Shown here: positions 34,201-45,569 of the stretch, piece after piece
Layout: every line of letters begins with the position of its first letter
How positions within the stretch are numbered: position 1 is the first letter of the stretch
Assembly (NCBI GenBank): GCA_039090855.1
Contig: CM077034.1
Location: forward strand, 11,982,984 to 12,046,983
Length of the DNA stretch: 64,000 nt
DNA from: Macrothele yani
Lineage: Eukaryota > Arthropoda > Arachnida > Araneae > Macrothelidae
Direction of reading: 5' to 3'
Translations under genes and position numbers: made by a program
Notes under the pieces: generated by a model
Databases searched by the model: none
Seen by the model: only the letters and a program-made list of their open reading frames with translations
Told to the model about the DNA's origin: nothing

Positions 34201-36530
34201 AGCAAAACTCAGTTCCACTGGAAGTTTTAGAAATCCCATTGCCAATCTACCCCCAACAAAGAAGAGACAGAGATCTACTCTCTGTCTACCTAATTCCAAT
34301 GGAAGAGATCCCCATCCAATGTTATGTTCAGTGTGTTATCTGTTTGCTTTCCTTCAAGGTCTGGTGCTGGATTCCCCTGGAGCTACTCCAAACAAGAGAA
34401 GTTCCACACCCATTTCTTTTCCTGGTAGAGGTATTTCCCTGTTCCCTTGATTAGTTGCCCAAGCAAAACACAGTTCCACTGGAAGTTTTAGAAATCCCAT
34501 TGCCAATCTACCCCCACAAAGAAGAGACAGAGATCTACTCTGTGTCTACCTAATTCCACTGGGATAGATCCCCATCCAATGTTATGTTCAGCGTGTTAAC
34601 TGTTTGCTTTCCTTCATGGTTTGGTGCTGGATTCCCCTGGAGCTACTCCAAGCAAGAGAAGTTTTTCACGTCTTTCTTTTTCTGGTACTGGTATTTCCCT
34701 GTTCCCTTGATTGGTTGCCAAAGCAAAACTCAGTTCCACTGGAAGTTTTGGAAATCCCATTGCCAATCTACCCCCACAAAGAAGAGACAGAGATCTACTC
34801 TGTGTCTACCTAATTCCACTGGGATAGATCCCCATCCAATGTTATGTTCAGCGTGTTAACTGTTTGCTTTCCTTCATGGTTTGGTGCTGGATTCCCCTGG
34901 AGCTACTCCAAGCAAGAGAAGTTCCTCACCCATTTCTTTTCCTGGTAGTGGTATTTCCCTTTTCCTTTGATTGGTTGCCAAAGCAAAACTCAGTTCCACT
35001 GGAAGTTTTAGAAATCCCATTGCCAATCTACCCCCACAAAGAAGAGACAGAGATCTACTCTCTGTCTACCTAATTCCAATGGAAGAGATCTCCATCCAAT
35101 GTTATGTTCAGTGTCTTATCTGTTTGCTTTCCTTCATGATTTGGTGCTGGATTCCCCTGGAGCTACTCCAAACAAGAGAACTTCCTCACCCTTTTTCCTG
35201 GTAGTGGTATTTCCCTGTTCCCTTGATTAGTTGCCCAAGCAAAACTCAGTTCCTCTGGAAGTTGGGAAATCCCATTGCCAATCTACCCCCAACAAAGAAG
35301 AGACAGAGATCTACTCTCTGTCTACCTAATTCCAATGGAAGAGATCTCCATCCAATGTTATGTTCAGTGTCTTATCTGTTTGCTTTCCTTCATGATTTGG
35401 TGCTGGATTCCCCTGGAGCTACTCCAAACAAGAGAACTTCCTCACCCTTTTTCCTGGTAGTGGTATTTCCCTGTTCCCTTGATTGGTTGCCAAAGCAAAA
35501 CTCAGTTCCTCTTTAAGTTGGGAAATCCCATTGCCAATCTACCCCCACAAAGAAGAGACAGAGATCTACTCTGTGTCTACCTAATTCCACTGGGAGAGAT
35601 CCCCATCCAATGTTATGTTCAGTGTGTTAACTGTTTGCTTTCCTTCATGGTTTGGTGCTGGATTCCCCTGGAGCTACTCCAAACAAAAGAAGTTCCTCAC
35701 CCTTTTTCTTGGTAGTCGTATTTCCCTGCTCCCTTGATTGGTTGCCAAAGCAAAACTCAGTTCCACTGGAAGTTTTAGAAATCCCATTGCCAATCTACCC
35801 CCAACAAAGAAGAGACAGAGATCTACTCTCTGTCTACCTAATTCCACTGGAAGAGATCCCCATCCAATGTTATGTTCAGTGTGTTATCTGTTTGCTTTCC
35901 TTCAAGGTCTGGTGCTGGATTCCCCTGGAGCTACTCCAAACAAGAGATGTTCCACACCCATTTCTTTTCCTGGTAGAAGTATTTCCCTGTTCCCTTGATT
36001 AGTTGCCCAAGCAAAACTCAGTTCCACTGGAAGTTTTAGAAATCCCATTGCCAATCTACCCCCACGAAGAATAGACAGAGATCTACTCTGTGTCTACCTA
36101 ATTCCACTGGGAGAGGTCCCCATCCAGTGGTATGTTTCTCTTCTGATAGTGTGTTAACTGTTTGCTTTCCTTCATGGTTTGGTGCTGGATTCCGTTGGAG
36201 CTACTCCAAATGAGAAGTTTTTCACCCCTTTCTTTTCCTGGTAGTGGTATTTCCCTATTCCCTTGATTGGTTGCCAAAGCAAAACTCAGTTCCACTGGAA
36301 GTTTTGGAAATTCCATTGCCAATCTACCCCCACAAGGAGAGACAGTGGTCTGCTGTGTCTACTAAATTCCACTGAGAGATATTCCCCCCCCCCCCCCCAC
36401 CCCCAACCCCATGCTATGTTTCTTCTGGTAATGTGTTAACTGTTTGCTTTCTTTCATGGTTTGCGCTGGTTTCCCCTGGAGCTACTCCAAACAAAACAAG
36501 TTCCTGACCCCTTTCTTTTCCTGGCATATC
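25300..36530. repeat. Satellite array, 260-bp unit, ~43 copies
   Basis: Head-to-tail array of 11.2 kb inside the WDR43 intron. The unit contains GTTATGTTCAGCGTGTTAAC, TTCATGGTTTGGTGCTGGAT, CCCTTGATTGGTTGCCAAAG and GACAGAGATCTACTCTGTGT. Two main variants alternate: one with AAGCAAGAGAAGTTTTTCAC, the other with AAACAAGAGAAGTTCCTCAC. Because 260 is not a multiple of three, the many 60-200-codon frames that cross it shift register each unit and are not genes. The first and last monomers are diverged and longer. A poly-C tract lies near 36384-36410, within the degraded right edge. Confidence 0.97.
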
Positions 36531-36539
36531 CCCTTTGCT

Positions 36540-37390
36540 CCTGCTTTAGTGGCCCACCCACGCTGCTGCAGTAGTCTATTCCCTTGCCTGTTACTTTTGA
36601 CCTTTAAGACAACTCATCTCATTACCATGGAGAGATCTAGGGAGGGTCGGGTGCTGTCACCCCTCCCCCTTCTCCCCACCCCTGGTTATCCTTGCCCCAG
36701 CTGCTCCTGGTGAAGTGCTATTCTACAGAATAGGCTCTGTTCCTTATATCTCGTGTAATTCGTTCAAAATATTTCATTCAACTGCTCATCGAAACATTTT
36801 ATTCAACTGCAACTACTGGTTTATTCCATAGTTTTACTTACACCAAAAACTTCACCGAATTTAAAGAGGCTATGACTTTTTACATGAATACGCAAATCAT
36901 TTGAACTATAAACTGAACAAACTGTGTCATATACATTTCATAGTCTTTTCTACACAAGAAAATACACCATTGACGCAGGCAGGTAAGTTGCAGGCAGTTT
37001 ACTTCTGTAAGTTGCTTTTTATTTATTTTTTTCAGTTATTTACTTTTTAAAGTATAGCTTTGAAGGGCCGAACGCTGGAAATTTTTATAAAGGCCTTTTA
37101 AATTATGAATGAAACATATACATTTTTACTTTAAAAAAAAAGTATTGATGTACATTAATTTCAGGAAATTTGATTTCACAGATTAAGCACCCCTGTGAAA
37201 TTCGTGAATTTATGGCACAGAAAATAATGTGTGCATTTAGTTGTTGTTATTAATGAAAAGTAGGTAATTTCGCTGTAAGAAGTGTATTGAAGCCGGAGGG
37301 ACTTATTTTGAATAACAAACCAAAACAAATTATAATTTCTTGTTTCTATTTCATTTGACAGACCCAGTCTTAAACATTCTTTGCCACACT
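36540..37390. other. Unassigned intronic sequence right of the 260-bp satellite
   Basis: No gene is recognised. GGCACAGAAAATAATGTGTG and TTAGTTGTTGTTATTAATGA near 37213-37255 recur in similar form at about 47930 and 48465, so part of this is an old dispersed repeat. Confidence 0.5.
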
Positions 37391-37955
37391 GTGTACCACA
37401 CCTTTCTAGAAAACAACATACCTGATTTCTTGGACGACACCCCACTGATCATTCGTCAATAAGCACACTTTATGCACGATGAAGCTCCCGCACATTTTAG
37501 CCACTTAGCTCGCAATTACTTGAATCGTAAGTTTTTTAGGCGGTGGGTAGGTAGAGTAGACCAACTGCCTGGCCTCCACGCTCACCAGATTTAAACCCTC
37601 TAGATTTCTTCTTGTGGGGCCATTTAAAATCATTGGTGTATTCGACTCCAGTAGCAGATGCGGAAACTCTCTGCAATCGAATTGTGGCAGGTTGTGAAAC
37701 AATACGACACATGACAGAAACTTGGCAGCGTGTTCGTGAGTCCGTGAGACATCGATGTGAGGTCTGTATTAAGGCAGAAGGTGGACATTTTGAACAATTA
37801 CTATAAGGTCATGTGATCAGTTAAGTGTCATAGTCAGACCTTCGTAACTCGGAAACCAAGCATTTTTGGACCTATGTAGATATAAACTTTTTTCTTATCT
37901 ACCTATGAGGAACTCATTCCTGAAGTTCTGCCATGCATTTTGAGACACCCTGTAT
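37390..37955 (+). pseudogene. Mariner/IS630-type transposase fragment
   Basis: The 3' third of a transposase. It reads FLDDTPLIIRQ, a stop, HFMHDEAPAHFSHLARNYL with the second catalytic Asp, a frame change, then RSPDLNPLDFFLWGHLKSLV, where the third acidic position is Asp, and ETWQRVRESVRHRCEVCIK before the stop near 37806. The WFMHDGAPAHF and DFFLWGHLKS patterns are typical of a widespread arthropod group of mariner-like elements. Downstream, TTTTGAGACACCCTGTATAT (about 37938) matches the terminal repeat of such elements, TACAGGGTGTCTCAAAA in reverse, so the right end is present and the 5' two thirds are gone. Confidence 0.8.
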
Positions 37956-38196
37956 ATATATGACTCAGTTGTTCTCTGATATTCATAGGTTAGATCCTCA
38001 AAGAAAGGCTGTAAACGTTGAACTAACGGATCTAGATTTTACTTACTTGTTGGTGTATCAAATGCTTCCATTTACAATTATCTCAGCACACAACTCGAGC
38101 TTCATTGACATCCATCACAAACTGCACACAAGGCCTTTTGTACTTCATACTCGTAATCTTTTTATCAAGCAGACATACCTGAATCTGGTCTCCTTA

Positions 38197-41100
38197 CGAT
38201 TTCCTTGGCCTTCCTCTACCTTTCTTTCCTGCCACTTGGGCTGGGCTGAAAAAATTCTCTTAGTCAGCACTTTCTTTGGCCTTCCTCTACCTTTCTTTCC
38301 TGCCACTTGGGCTGGGCTGAAAAAATTCTCTTAGTCAGCACTTTCTTTGGCCTTCCTCTACCTTTCTTTCCTGCCACTTGGGCTGGGCTGAAAAATTCTC
38401 TTAGTCAGCACTTTCTTTGGCCTTCCTCTACCTTTCTTTCCTGCCACTTGGGCTGGGCTGAAAAAATTCTCTTAGTCAGCACTATCTTTGGCCTTCCTCT
38501 ACCTTTCTTTCCTGTCACTTGGGCTGGGCTGAAAAAATTCTCTTAGTCAGTACTTTCTTTGGCCTTCCTCTACCTTTCTTTCCTGCCACTTGGGCTGGGC
38601 TGAAAAAATTCTCTTAGTCAGCACTTTCTTTGGCCTTCCTCTACCTTTCTTTCCTGCCACTTGGGCTGGGCTGAAAAAATTCTCTTAGTCAGCACTTTCT
38701 TTGGCCTTCCTCTACCTTTCTTTCCTGCCACTTGGGCTGGGCTGAAAAAATTCTCTTAGTCAGCACTTTCTTTGGCCTTCCTCTACCTTTCTTTCCTGCC
38801 ACTTGGGCTGGGCTGAAAAAATTCTCTTAGTCAGCACTTTCTTTGGCCTTCCTCTACCTTTCTTTCCTGTCACTTGGGCTGGGCTGAAAAAATTCTCTTA
38901 GTCAGTACTTTCTTTGGCCTTCCTCTACCTTTCTTTCCTGCCACTTGGGCTGGGCTGAAAAAATTCTCTTAGTCAGCACTTTCTTTGGCCTTCCTCTACC
39001 TTTCTTTCCTGCCACTTGGGCTGGGCTGAAAAATTTCTCTTAGTCAGCACTTTCTTTGGCCTTCCTCTACCTTTCTTTCCTGCCACTTGGGCTGGGCTGA
39101 AAAAATTCTCTTAGTCAGCACTTTATTTGGCCTTCCTCTACCTTTCTTTCCTGCCACTTGGGCTGGGCTGAAAAAATTCTCTTAGTCAGCACTTTCTTTG
39201 GCCTTCCTCTACCTTTCTTTCCTGCCACTTGGGCTGGGCTGAAAAAATTCTCTTAGTCAGCACTTTCTTTGGCCTTCCTCTACCTTTCTTTCCTGTCACT
39301 TGGGCTGGGCTGAAAAAATTCTCTTAGTCAGTACTTTCTTTGGCCTTCCTCTACCTTTCTTTCCTGCCACTTGGGCTGGGCTGAAAAAATTCTCTTAGTC
39401 AGCACTTTCTTTGGCCTTCCTCTACCTTTCTTTCCTGCCACTTGGGCTGGGCTGAAAAAATTCTCTTAGTCAGCACTTTCTTTGGCCTTCCTCTACCTTT
39501 CTTTCCTGCCACTTGGGCTGGGCTGAAAAAATTCTCTTAGTCAGCACTTTCTTTGGCCTTCCTCTACCTTTCTTTCCTGCCACTTGGGCTGGGCTGAAAA
39601 AATTCTCTTAGTCAGTACTTTCTTTGGCCTTCCTCTACCTTTCTTTCCTGCCACTTGGGCTGGGCTGAAAAAATTCTCTTAGTCAGCACTTTCTTTGGCC
39701 TTCCTCTACCTTTCTTTCCTGCCACTTGGGCTGGGCTGAAAAAATTCTCTTAGTCAGCACTTTCTTTGGCCTTCCTCTACCTTTCTTTCCTGCCACTTGG
39801 GCTGGGCTGAAAAAATTCTCTTAGTCAGCACTTTCTTTGGCCTTCCTCTACCTTTCTTTCCTGCCACTTGGGCTGGGCTGAAAAAATTCTCTTAGTCAGC
39901 ACTTTCTTTGGCCTTCCTCTACCTTTCTTTCCTGCCACTTGGGCTGGGCTGAAAAAATTCTCTTAGTCAGCACTTTCTTTGGTTTTCCTCTACCTTTCTT
40001 TCCTGCCACTTGGGCTGGGCTGAAAAAATTCTCTTAGTCAGCACTTTCTTTGGCCTTCCTCTACCTTTCTTTCCTGCCACTTGGGCTGGGCTGAAAAAAT
40101 TCTCTTAGTCAGTACTTTCTTTGGCCTTCCTCTACCTTTCTTTCCTGCCACTTGGGCTGGGCTGAAAAAATTCTCTTAGTCAGCACTTTCTTTGGCCTTC
40201 CTCTACCTTTCTTTCCTGCCACTTGGGCTGGGCTGAAAAAATTCTCTTAGTCAGCACTTTCTTTGGCCTTTCTCCACCTTTCTTTCCTGCCACTTGGGCT
40301 GGGCTGAAAAAATTCTCTTAGTCAGCACTTTCTTTGGCCTTCCTCTACCTTTCTTTCCTGCCACTTGGGCTGGGCTGGAAAAATTCTCTTAGTCAGCACT
40401 TTCTTTGGCCTTCCTCTACCTTTCTTTCCTGTCACTTGGGCTGGGCTGAAAAAATTCTCTTAGTCAGTACTTTCTTTGGCCTTCCTCTACCTTTCTTTCC
40501 TGCCACTTGGGCTGGGCTGAAAAAATTCTCTTAGTCAGCACTTTCTTTGGCCTTCCTCTACCTTTCTTTCCTGCCACTTGGGCTGGGCTGAAAAAATTCT
40601 CTTAGTCAGCACTTTCTTTGGCCTTCCTCTACCTTTCTTTCCTGCCACTTGGGCTGGGCTGAAAAAATTCTCTTAGTCATCACTTTCTTTGGCCTTCCTC
40701 TACCTTTCTTTCCTGCCACTTGGGCTGGGCTGAAAAAATTCTCTTAGTCAGCACTTTCTTTGGCCTTCCTCTACCTTTCTTTCCTGCCACTTGGGCTGGG
40801 CTGAAAAATTCTCTTAGTCAGCACTTTCTTTGGTTTTCCTCTACCTTTCTTTCCTGCCACTTGGGCTGGGCTGAAAAAATTCTCTTAGTCAGCACTTTCT
40901 TTGGCCTTCCTCTACCTTTCTTTCCTGCCACTTGGGCTGGGCTGAAAAAAATTCTCTTAGTCAGTACTTTCTTTGGCCTTCCTCTACCTTTCTTTCCTGC
41001 CACTTGGGCTGGGCTGAAAAAATTCTCTTAGTCAGCACTTTCTTTGGCCTTCCTCTACCTTTCTTTCCTGCCACTTGGGCTGGGCTGAAAAAATTCTCTT

Positions 41101-42670
41101 AGTCAGCACTTTCTTTGGCCTTCCTCTACCTTTCTTTCCTGCCACTTGGGCTGGGCTGAAAAAATTCTCTTAGTCAGCACTTTCTTTGGCCTTCCTCTAC
41201 CTTTCCTTCCTGCCACTTGGGCTGGGCTGAAAAAATTCTCTTAGTCAGCACTTTCTTTGGCCTTCCTCTACCTTTCTTTCCTGCCACTTGGGCTGGGCTG
41301 AAAAAATTCTCTTAGTCAGTACTTTCTTTGGCCTTCCTCTACCTTTCTTTCCTGCCACTTGGGCTGGGCTGAAAAAATTCTCTTAGTCAGCACTTTCTTT
41401 GGCCTTCCTCTACCTTTCTTTCCTGCCACTTGGGCTGGGCTGAAAAAATTCTCTTAGTCAGCACTTTCTTTGGCCTTCCTCTACCTTTCCTTCCTGCCAC
41501 TTGGGCTGGGCTGAAAAAATTCTCTTAGTCAGCACTTTCTTTGGCCTTCCTCTACCTTTCTTTCCTGCCACTTGGGCTGGGCTGAAAAAATTCTCTTAGT
41601 CAGTACTTTCTTTGGCCTTCCTCTACCTTTCTTTCCTGCCACTTGGGCTGGGCTGAAAAAATTCTCTTAGTCAGCACTTTCTTTGGCCTTCCTCTACCTT
41701 TCTTTCCTGCCACTTGGGCTGGGCTGAAAAAATTCTCTTAGTCAGCACTTTCTTTGGCCTTCCTCTACCTTTCTTTCCTGCCACTTGGGCTGGGCTGAAA
41801 AAATTCTCTTAGTCAGCACTTTCTTTGGCCTTCCTCTACCTTTCTTTCCTGCCACTTGGGCTGGGCTGAAAAAATTCTCTTAGTCAGCACTTTCTTTGGC
41901 CTTCCTCTACCTTTCTTTCCTGCCACTTGGGCTGGGCTGAAAAAATTCTCTTAGTCAGCACTTTCTTTGGCCTTCCTCTACCTTTCTTTCCTGTCACTTG
42001 GGCTGGGCTGAAAAAATTCTCTTAGTCAGTACTTTCTTTGGCCTTCCTCTACCTTTCTTTCCTGTCACTTGGGCTGGGCTGAAAAAATTCTCTTAGTCAG
42101 CACTTTCTTTGGCCTTCCTCTACCTTTCTTTCCTGCCACTTGGGCTGGGCTGAAAAAATTCTCTTAGTCAGCACTTTCTTTGGCCTTCCTCTACCTTTCT
42201 TTCCTGCCACTTGGGCTGGGCTGAAAAAATTCTCTTAGTCAGCACTTTCTTTGGCCTTCCTCTACCTTTCTTTCCTGCCACTTGGGCTGGGCTGAAAAAA
42301 TTCTCTTAGTCAGCACTTTCTTTGGCCTTCCTCTACCTTTCTTTCCTGCCACTTGGGCTGGGCTGAAAAAATTCTCTTAGTCAGCACTTTCTTTGGCCTT
42401 CCTCTACCTTTCTTTCCTGCCACTTGGGCTGGGCTGAAAAAATTCTCTTAGTCAGCACTTTCTTTGGCCTTCCTCTACCTTTCTTTCCTGTCACTTGGGC
42501 TGGGCTGAAAAAATTCTCTTAGTCAGCACTTTCTTTGGCCTTCCTCTACCTTTCTTTCCTGCCACTTGGGCTGGGCTGAAAAAATTCTCTTAGTCAGCAC
42601 TTTCTTTGGCCTTCCTCTACCTTTCTTTCCTGCCACTTGGGTTGGGCTGAAAAAATTCTCTTAGTCAGCA
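38197..42670 (-). repeat. Satellite array, 71-bp unit, ~63 copies, LINE-derived
   Basis: The unit on the plus strand contains GGCCTTCCTCTACCTTTCTT, TCCTGCCACTTGGGCTGGGC and AATTCTCTTAGTCAGCACTT. Adjacent starts at 38277 and 38348 give 71 bp. On the minus strand one frame reads LTKRIFSAQ then VAGKKGRGRPKKV, the continuation of the LINE reverse transcriptase C-terminus found immediately beside the array at 42662-42935. The monomer equals 66 bp (22 codons) of that coding sequence plus a 5-bp duplication (CAGCCCAGCCC), which shifts the frame in each unit. Variants such as CAGTACTTT recur every 4 to 7 monomers. Confidence 0.95.
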
Positions 42671-42935
42671 CCACACCACTCATTCTTTCAGCATGGCCAA
42701 ACCACCTAAGAATATTAGTCTGTACCTTACTAACAACGTTTTACCTCACATAGCACATCTGCTACAAAAACCTCTTCATTCCTCACATGAACAGAACGTG
42801 TCGTGCCACAAATCTCCCCTAAGTAATGCGTCTCTCCAGCATATAAATGTCTATGCCTCTTCTGCAATACCCAGGTTTCACTGCCATTCATCAGAGAAGG
42901 GACAATTACACTTTCATTTACAGCCATTTGAAACT
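42640..42935 (-). pseudogene. LINE reverse transcriptase C-terminal fragment adjoining the 71-bp satellite
   Basis: Reading leftward from 42930: MAVNESVIVPSLMNGSETWV, then GEICGTTRSVHVRNEEV, a short damaged linker, and LRWFGHAERMSGVVLTKRIF. These are the conserved blocks after the polymerase domain of RTE/craniate-type LINEs in invertebrates (YGSETW, R-ICG-TR-D--RNEE, W-GH-ERM, T+-I, GRGRP). The fragment is distinct from RTE copies A-C, whose C-terminus reads TYGAETWTLTKRD. It runs without interruption into the 71-bp array, whose first monomer is its own next coding segment. Confidence 0.8.
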
Positions 42936-42984
42936 TTCTTCAGAACTGATCATTCTTGTGAAAACCATGTACAAACAAGTTGGT

Positions 42985-43033
42985 AAAATCATGCAATGCA
43001 TTGATTATGATACGCTTTCCAACATACTATTGG
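42985..43033 (+). repeat. Dispersed repeat R, short piece left of the Tc1
   Basis: AAAATCATGCAATGCATTGA followed by CTTTCCAACATAC matches 46881-46923 with two differences, and also matches the start of the copy at 60992. It is the left part of an R copy cut by the next element. Confidence 0.75.
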
Positions 43034-43042
43034 GTTGATATA

Positions 43043-44451
43043 CACTGACGGAAAAAAAATTCCAACACCAAGAAGGGGTTGTGTTAGATAAACGACAGTT
43101 GGTAGGCGGTGAGAGTACATCTGTAAGATGACGTCTATGCAAATACGTGTGGCGCTGGTGGCACCCTCGGAACATGCAAAGCAGGTTTGCTGTAAATACG
43201 CGCTGTAATGTTCGTGAGGGTTAGTTATCGTTGAGATTCGATGTTGTGTGTTAATGTTAGTCAAGAATGCCTTTAAGAAGACGAAGAAGCCATTATCAAC
43301 AGCTCACGGAGTTTGAACGAGGTCGTGTAATAGGACTACGAGAAGGTGGATTTTCTTTCGGCAATATTGCAGAACGACTTGGCAGGAATGTAGCCACTGT
43401 GCATGATTGTTGGCAGCGGTGGTCAAGGGAAGGTACTGCCTCAACAAGACCGGGTTCCGGCCGGCCACATGGCACTACTGAGAGGGAAGACCGCCGTGTA
43501 CGGCATATGGCCGTGGTGCATCGTACCGCGTCTACGGAAGCAATTCGAGCTGCAGTTGCCACCACAGTGACACAACGACCTGTTACAAATCGGTTACTTG
43601 AAGGACAGCTCCGAGCCAGACGCCCTGTAGCGTGCATTCCACTTACTCCAAACCACTGCCGTTTGCGACGTCAGTGGTGTCAAGCTAGAGCTCATTGGAG
43701 GACGGAGTGGAGATCTGTTTTGTTTTCTGATGAAAGCCGGTTCTGCCTGGGTGCCAGTGATGGCCGTGTGTTGGTTAGAAGAAGGCCAGGTGAGCGCCTG
43801 CAACCAACCTGTCTGCGGCCGAGACACACTGGACCTACACCTGGAGTTATGGTCTGGGAAGCAATTTCCTATGACAGAAGGAGCACTCGCGTGGTTATCC
43901 CACGCACCCTGATGGCACAGTTGTACGTCGGTCTGGTGATTCAACCTGTTGTGCTGCCATTCATGAACAGCATTCCAGGGGGTGTTTTCCAACAGGATAA
44001 TGCTCGCCCGCATACCGCTGTTGTAACCCAACATGCTCTACAGAGTGCCGACATGTTGCCGTGGCCTGCTAGATCACCAGATCTTTCACCAATCGAGCAC
44101 GTATGGGACATCATTGGATGACAACTGCAGCGTCACCCCCAACCATCATTAACCGTCCCTGTATTGATCGACCAAGTGCAACAGGCATGGAACTCCATCC
44201 CACAAACTGATATCCAGCACCTGTACGACACAATGCAGGAAAGTTTGTGTGCTTGCATTCAAAATTCTGGCGGTTACACCGGTTATTAATGTACCAGCAT
44301 TTCACATTTAAAATGGCTCTTCTCGCGCTTACATTAAGCTGTGATCTTGAAACCTTAATCGATTAAATATGTTACCTATTCAAATGTATTGCCGCCATTT
44401 CATTCCTCTACAACTATTTTTTCGTGGTGTTGGGATTTTTTTCCGTCAGTG
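43043..44451 (+). mobile_element. Tc1-like transposon, nearly intact
   Basis: Terminal inverted repeats are CACTGACGGAAAAAAAATTC at the left and its reverse complement at 44432-44451, extended imperfectly to CCAACACCA. TA flanks both ends (43041-43042 and 44452-44453). Length is 1409 bp with a single transposase gene. It inserted at the outer edge of the neighbouring foldback element. Confidence 0.93.
43267..44289 (+). pseudogene. Tc1-like DD34E transposase with one premature stop
   Basis: Starts ATG at 43267 (MPLRRRRSHYQQLTEFERGR) and would run ~340 residues, the usual Tc1 length. Order of parts: HTH (FSFGNIAERLGRNVATVHDC), GRPR-like hook (RPGSGRPHG), second HTH (damaged, TQRPVTNRLLEGQL), catalytic Asp in LFSDESRF, GVMVWEAIS, Asp in FQQDNARPH, Glu in RSPDLSPIEHVWD. 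The frame is stopped by TGA at 44119-44121, most simply a CGA-to-TGA change. After it the same frame continues with QLQRHPQPSLTVPVLIDQV to the end SGGYTGY and a natural TAA. All three catalytic residues are present, so this is the youngest-looking DNA element in the window. It was probably inactivated recently. Confidence 0.9.
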
Positions 44452-44453
44452 TA

Positions 44454-45505
44454 CTATTAAAAATAACCAATCACTTACCCGAAAGATCATGGTAATTTCC
44501 ATCCACAAACACTTCAAGCACGTCAATTATTGTAATGTTGTTGGCCTTCAAAGGTTTACAGACTCCTTGCTTACGATTCCTTCTTCTGGGGATGAAACAT
44601 CATTTTTTTTTTTTTAATTATTTTTTTATTTGCTAGACAACGCCGTTTTTTTTTTTTTCAGCTATATGAGATGTAACCATAGCTCGTCAATTCCATAAAA
44701 ACCACACAAGCATACTACTCATTCATACATTCAGTTAAAAAACTATGTACATAATTACACTACATTACATTCCCAGGTGGTTAAACCTTTGTCAACTGTG
44801 AGTAACAAAATGCTCCATCCGTTTCAAAATACCTACTGCAAGTATCACACTCATTCAGCCCTTCACACACAATCCTCTAGCGCTTTCAGCAGTTTACTGT
44901 CGTCATCAGGAGGCAGGTGTGTCTCACCCGCCCACCACAGCTCAAGTGAGCAGAGCCATCGAGGCACGGGCTCCAGTTGCAAACTCTGAATCTTTGGTGG
45001 GCGGGTTAGACACACCTGCCTCCTGAATATGACAGTAGCCTGTTGAAAGCGCTAGAGGATTGTGTGTGAGGAGCTGAATGAGGGTGACACTTGCAGTAGG
45101 GGTTTTGAAACGGATGGAGCATTTTGTTACTCACGGTTGACAAAGGTTTAACCACCTGGGAATGTAATGTAGTGTAATTATGTACATAGTTTTTTAACTG
45201 AATGTATGAATGAGTAGTATGCTTGTGTGGTTTTTATGGAATTGACGAGCTATGGTTACATCTCATATAGCTGAAGAGAACCGGCGTTGTTTGTCTAGCA
45301 AATCAAAAAAATTATGAAAAATAAAATAAAATAATAATACGATGTTTCATGCCCGGAAGAATGAATCTCATAGGCAAGGAGTCTTTCAACCTTTGAAGGC
45401 CAACAACATTACGATAATTGACGTGCTTTGAAGTGTTTGTGGATGGAAATGACCATGATCTTTAGGGTAAGTGATTGGTTATTTTTAATAGTATATCATT
45501 GATAA
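44454..45505. mobile_element. Foldback element FB, compact copy (~500-bp arms)
   Basis: The left arm begins ATTAAAAATAACCAATCACTTACCC. The right arm ends with its reverse complement near 45490. The arms match through the whole length, including CACTTCAAGCACGTCAATTA, CATACATTCAGTTAAAAAAC and CCTCTAGCGCTTTCAGCAG, and meet near 44990 with almost no loop. Interior poly-T and A-rich stretches differ between arms. There is no coding region. Sequence right of the arm (45506-45563) is also shared with the second copy, so the true right edge may be at about 45563. Related to 51705-55243. Confidence 0.87.
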
Positions 45506-45569
45506 ATTGCACGTAAACTATGCGCACTTTGCTGGGGTTTAATACCTTAAAAGTGCAAATATAAAACTA

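Noticed and set aside
25300..36530. Dozens of 60-210-codon open frames on both strands
   Set aside because: They are the 260-bp satellite read in shifting frames. The same peptides recur with the DNA period and show no independent protein features.
38197..42670. Regular 71-bp repeats as a CRISPR-like array
   Set aside because: There are no unique spacers; whole units are repeated head to tail in a eukaryotic context.
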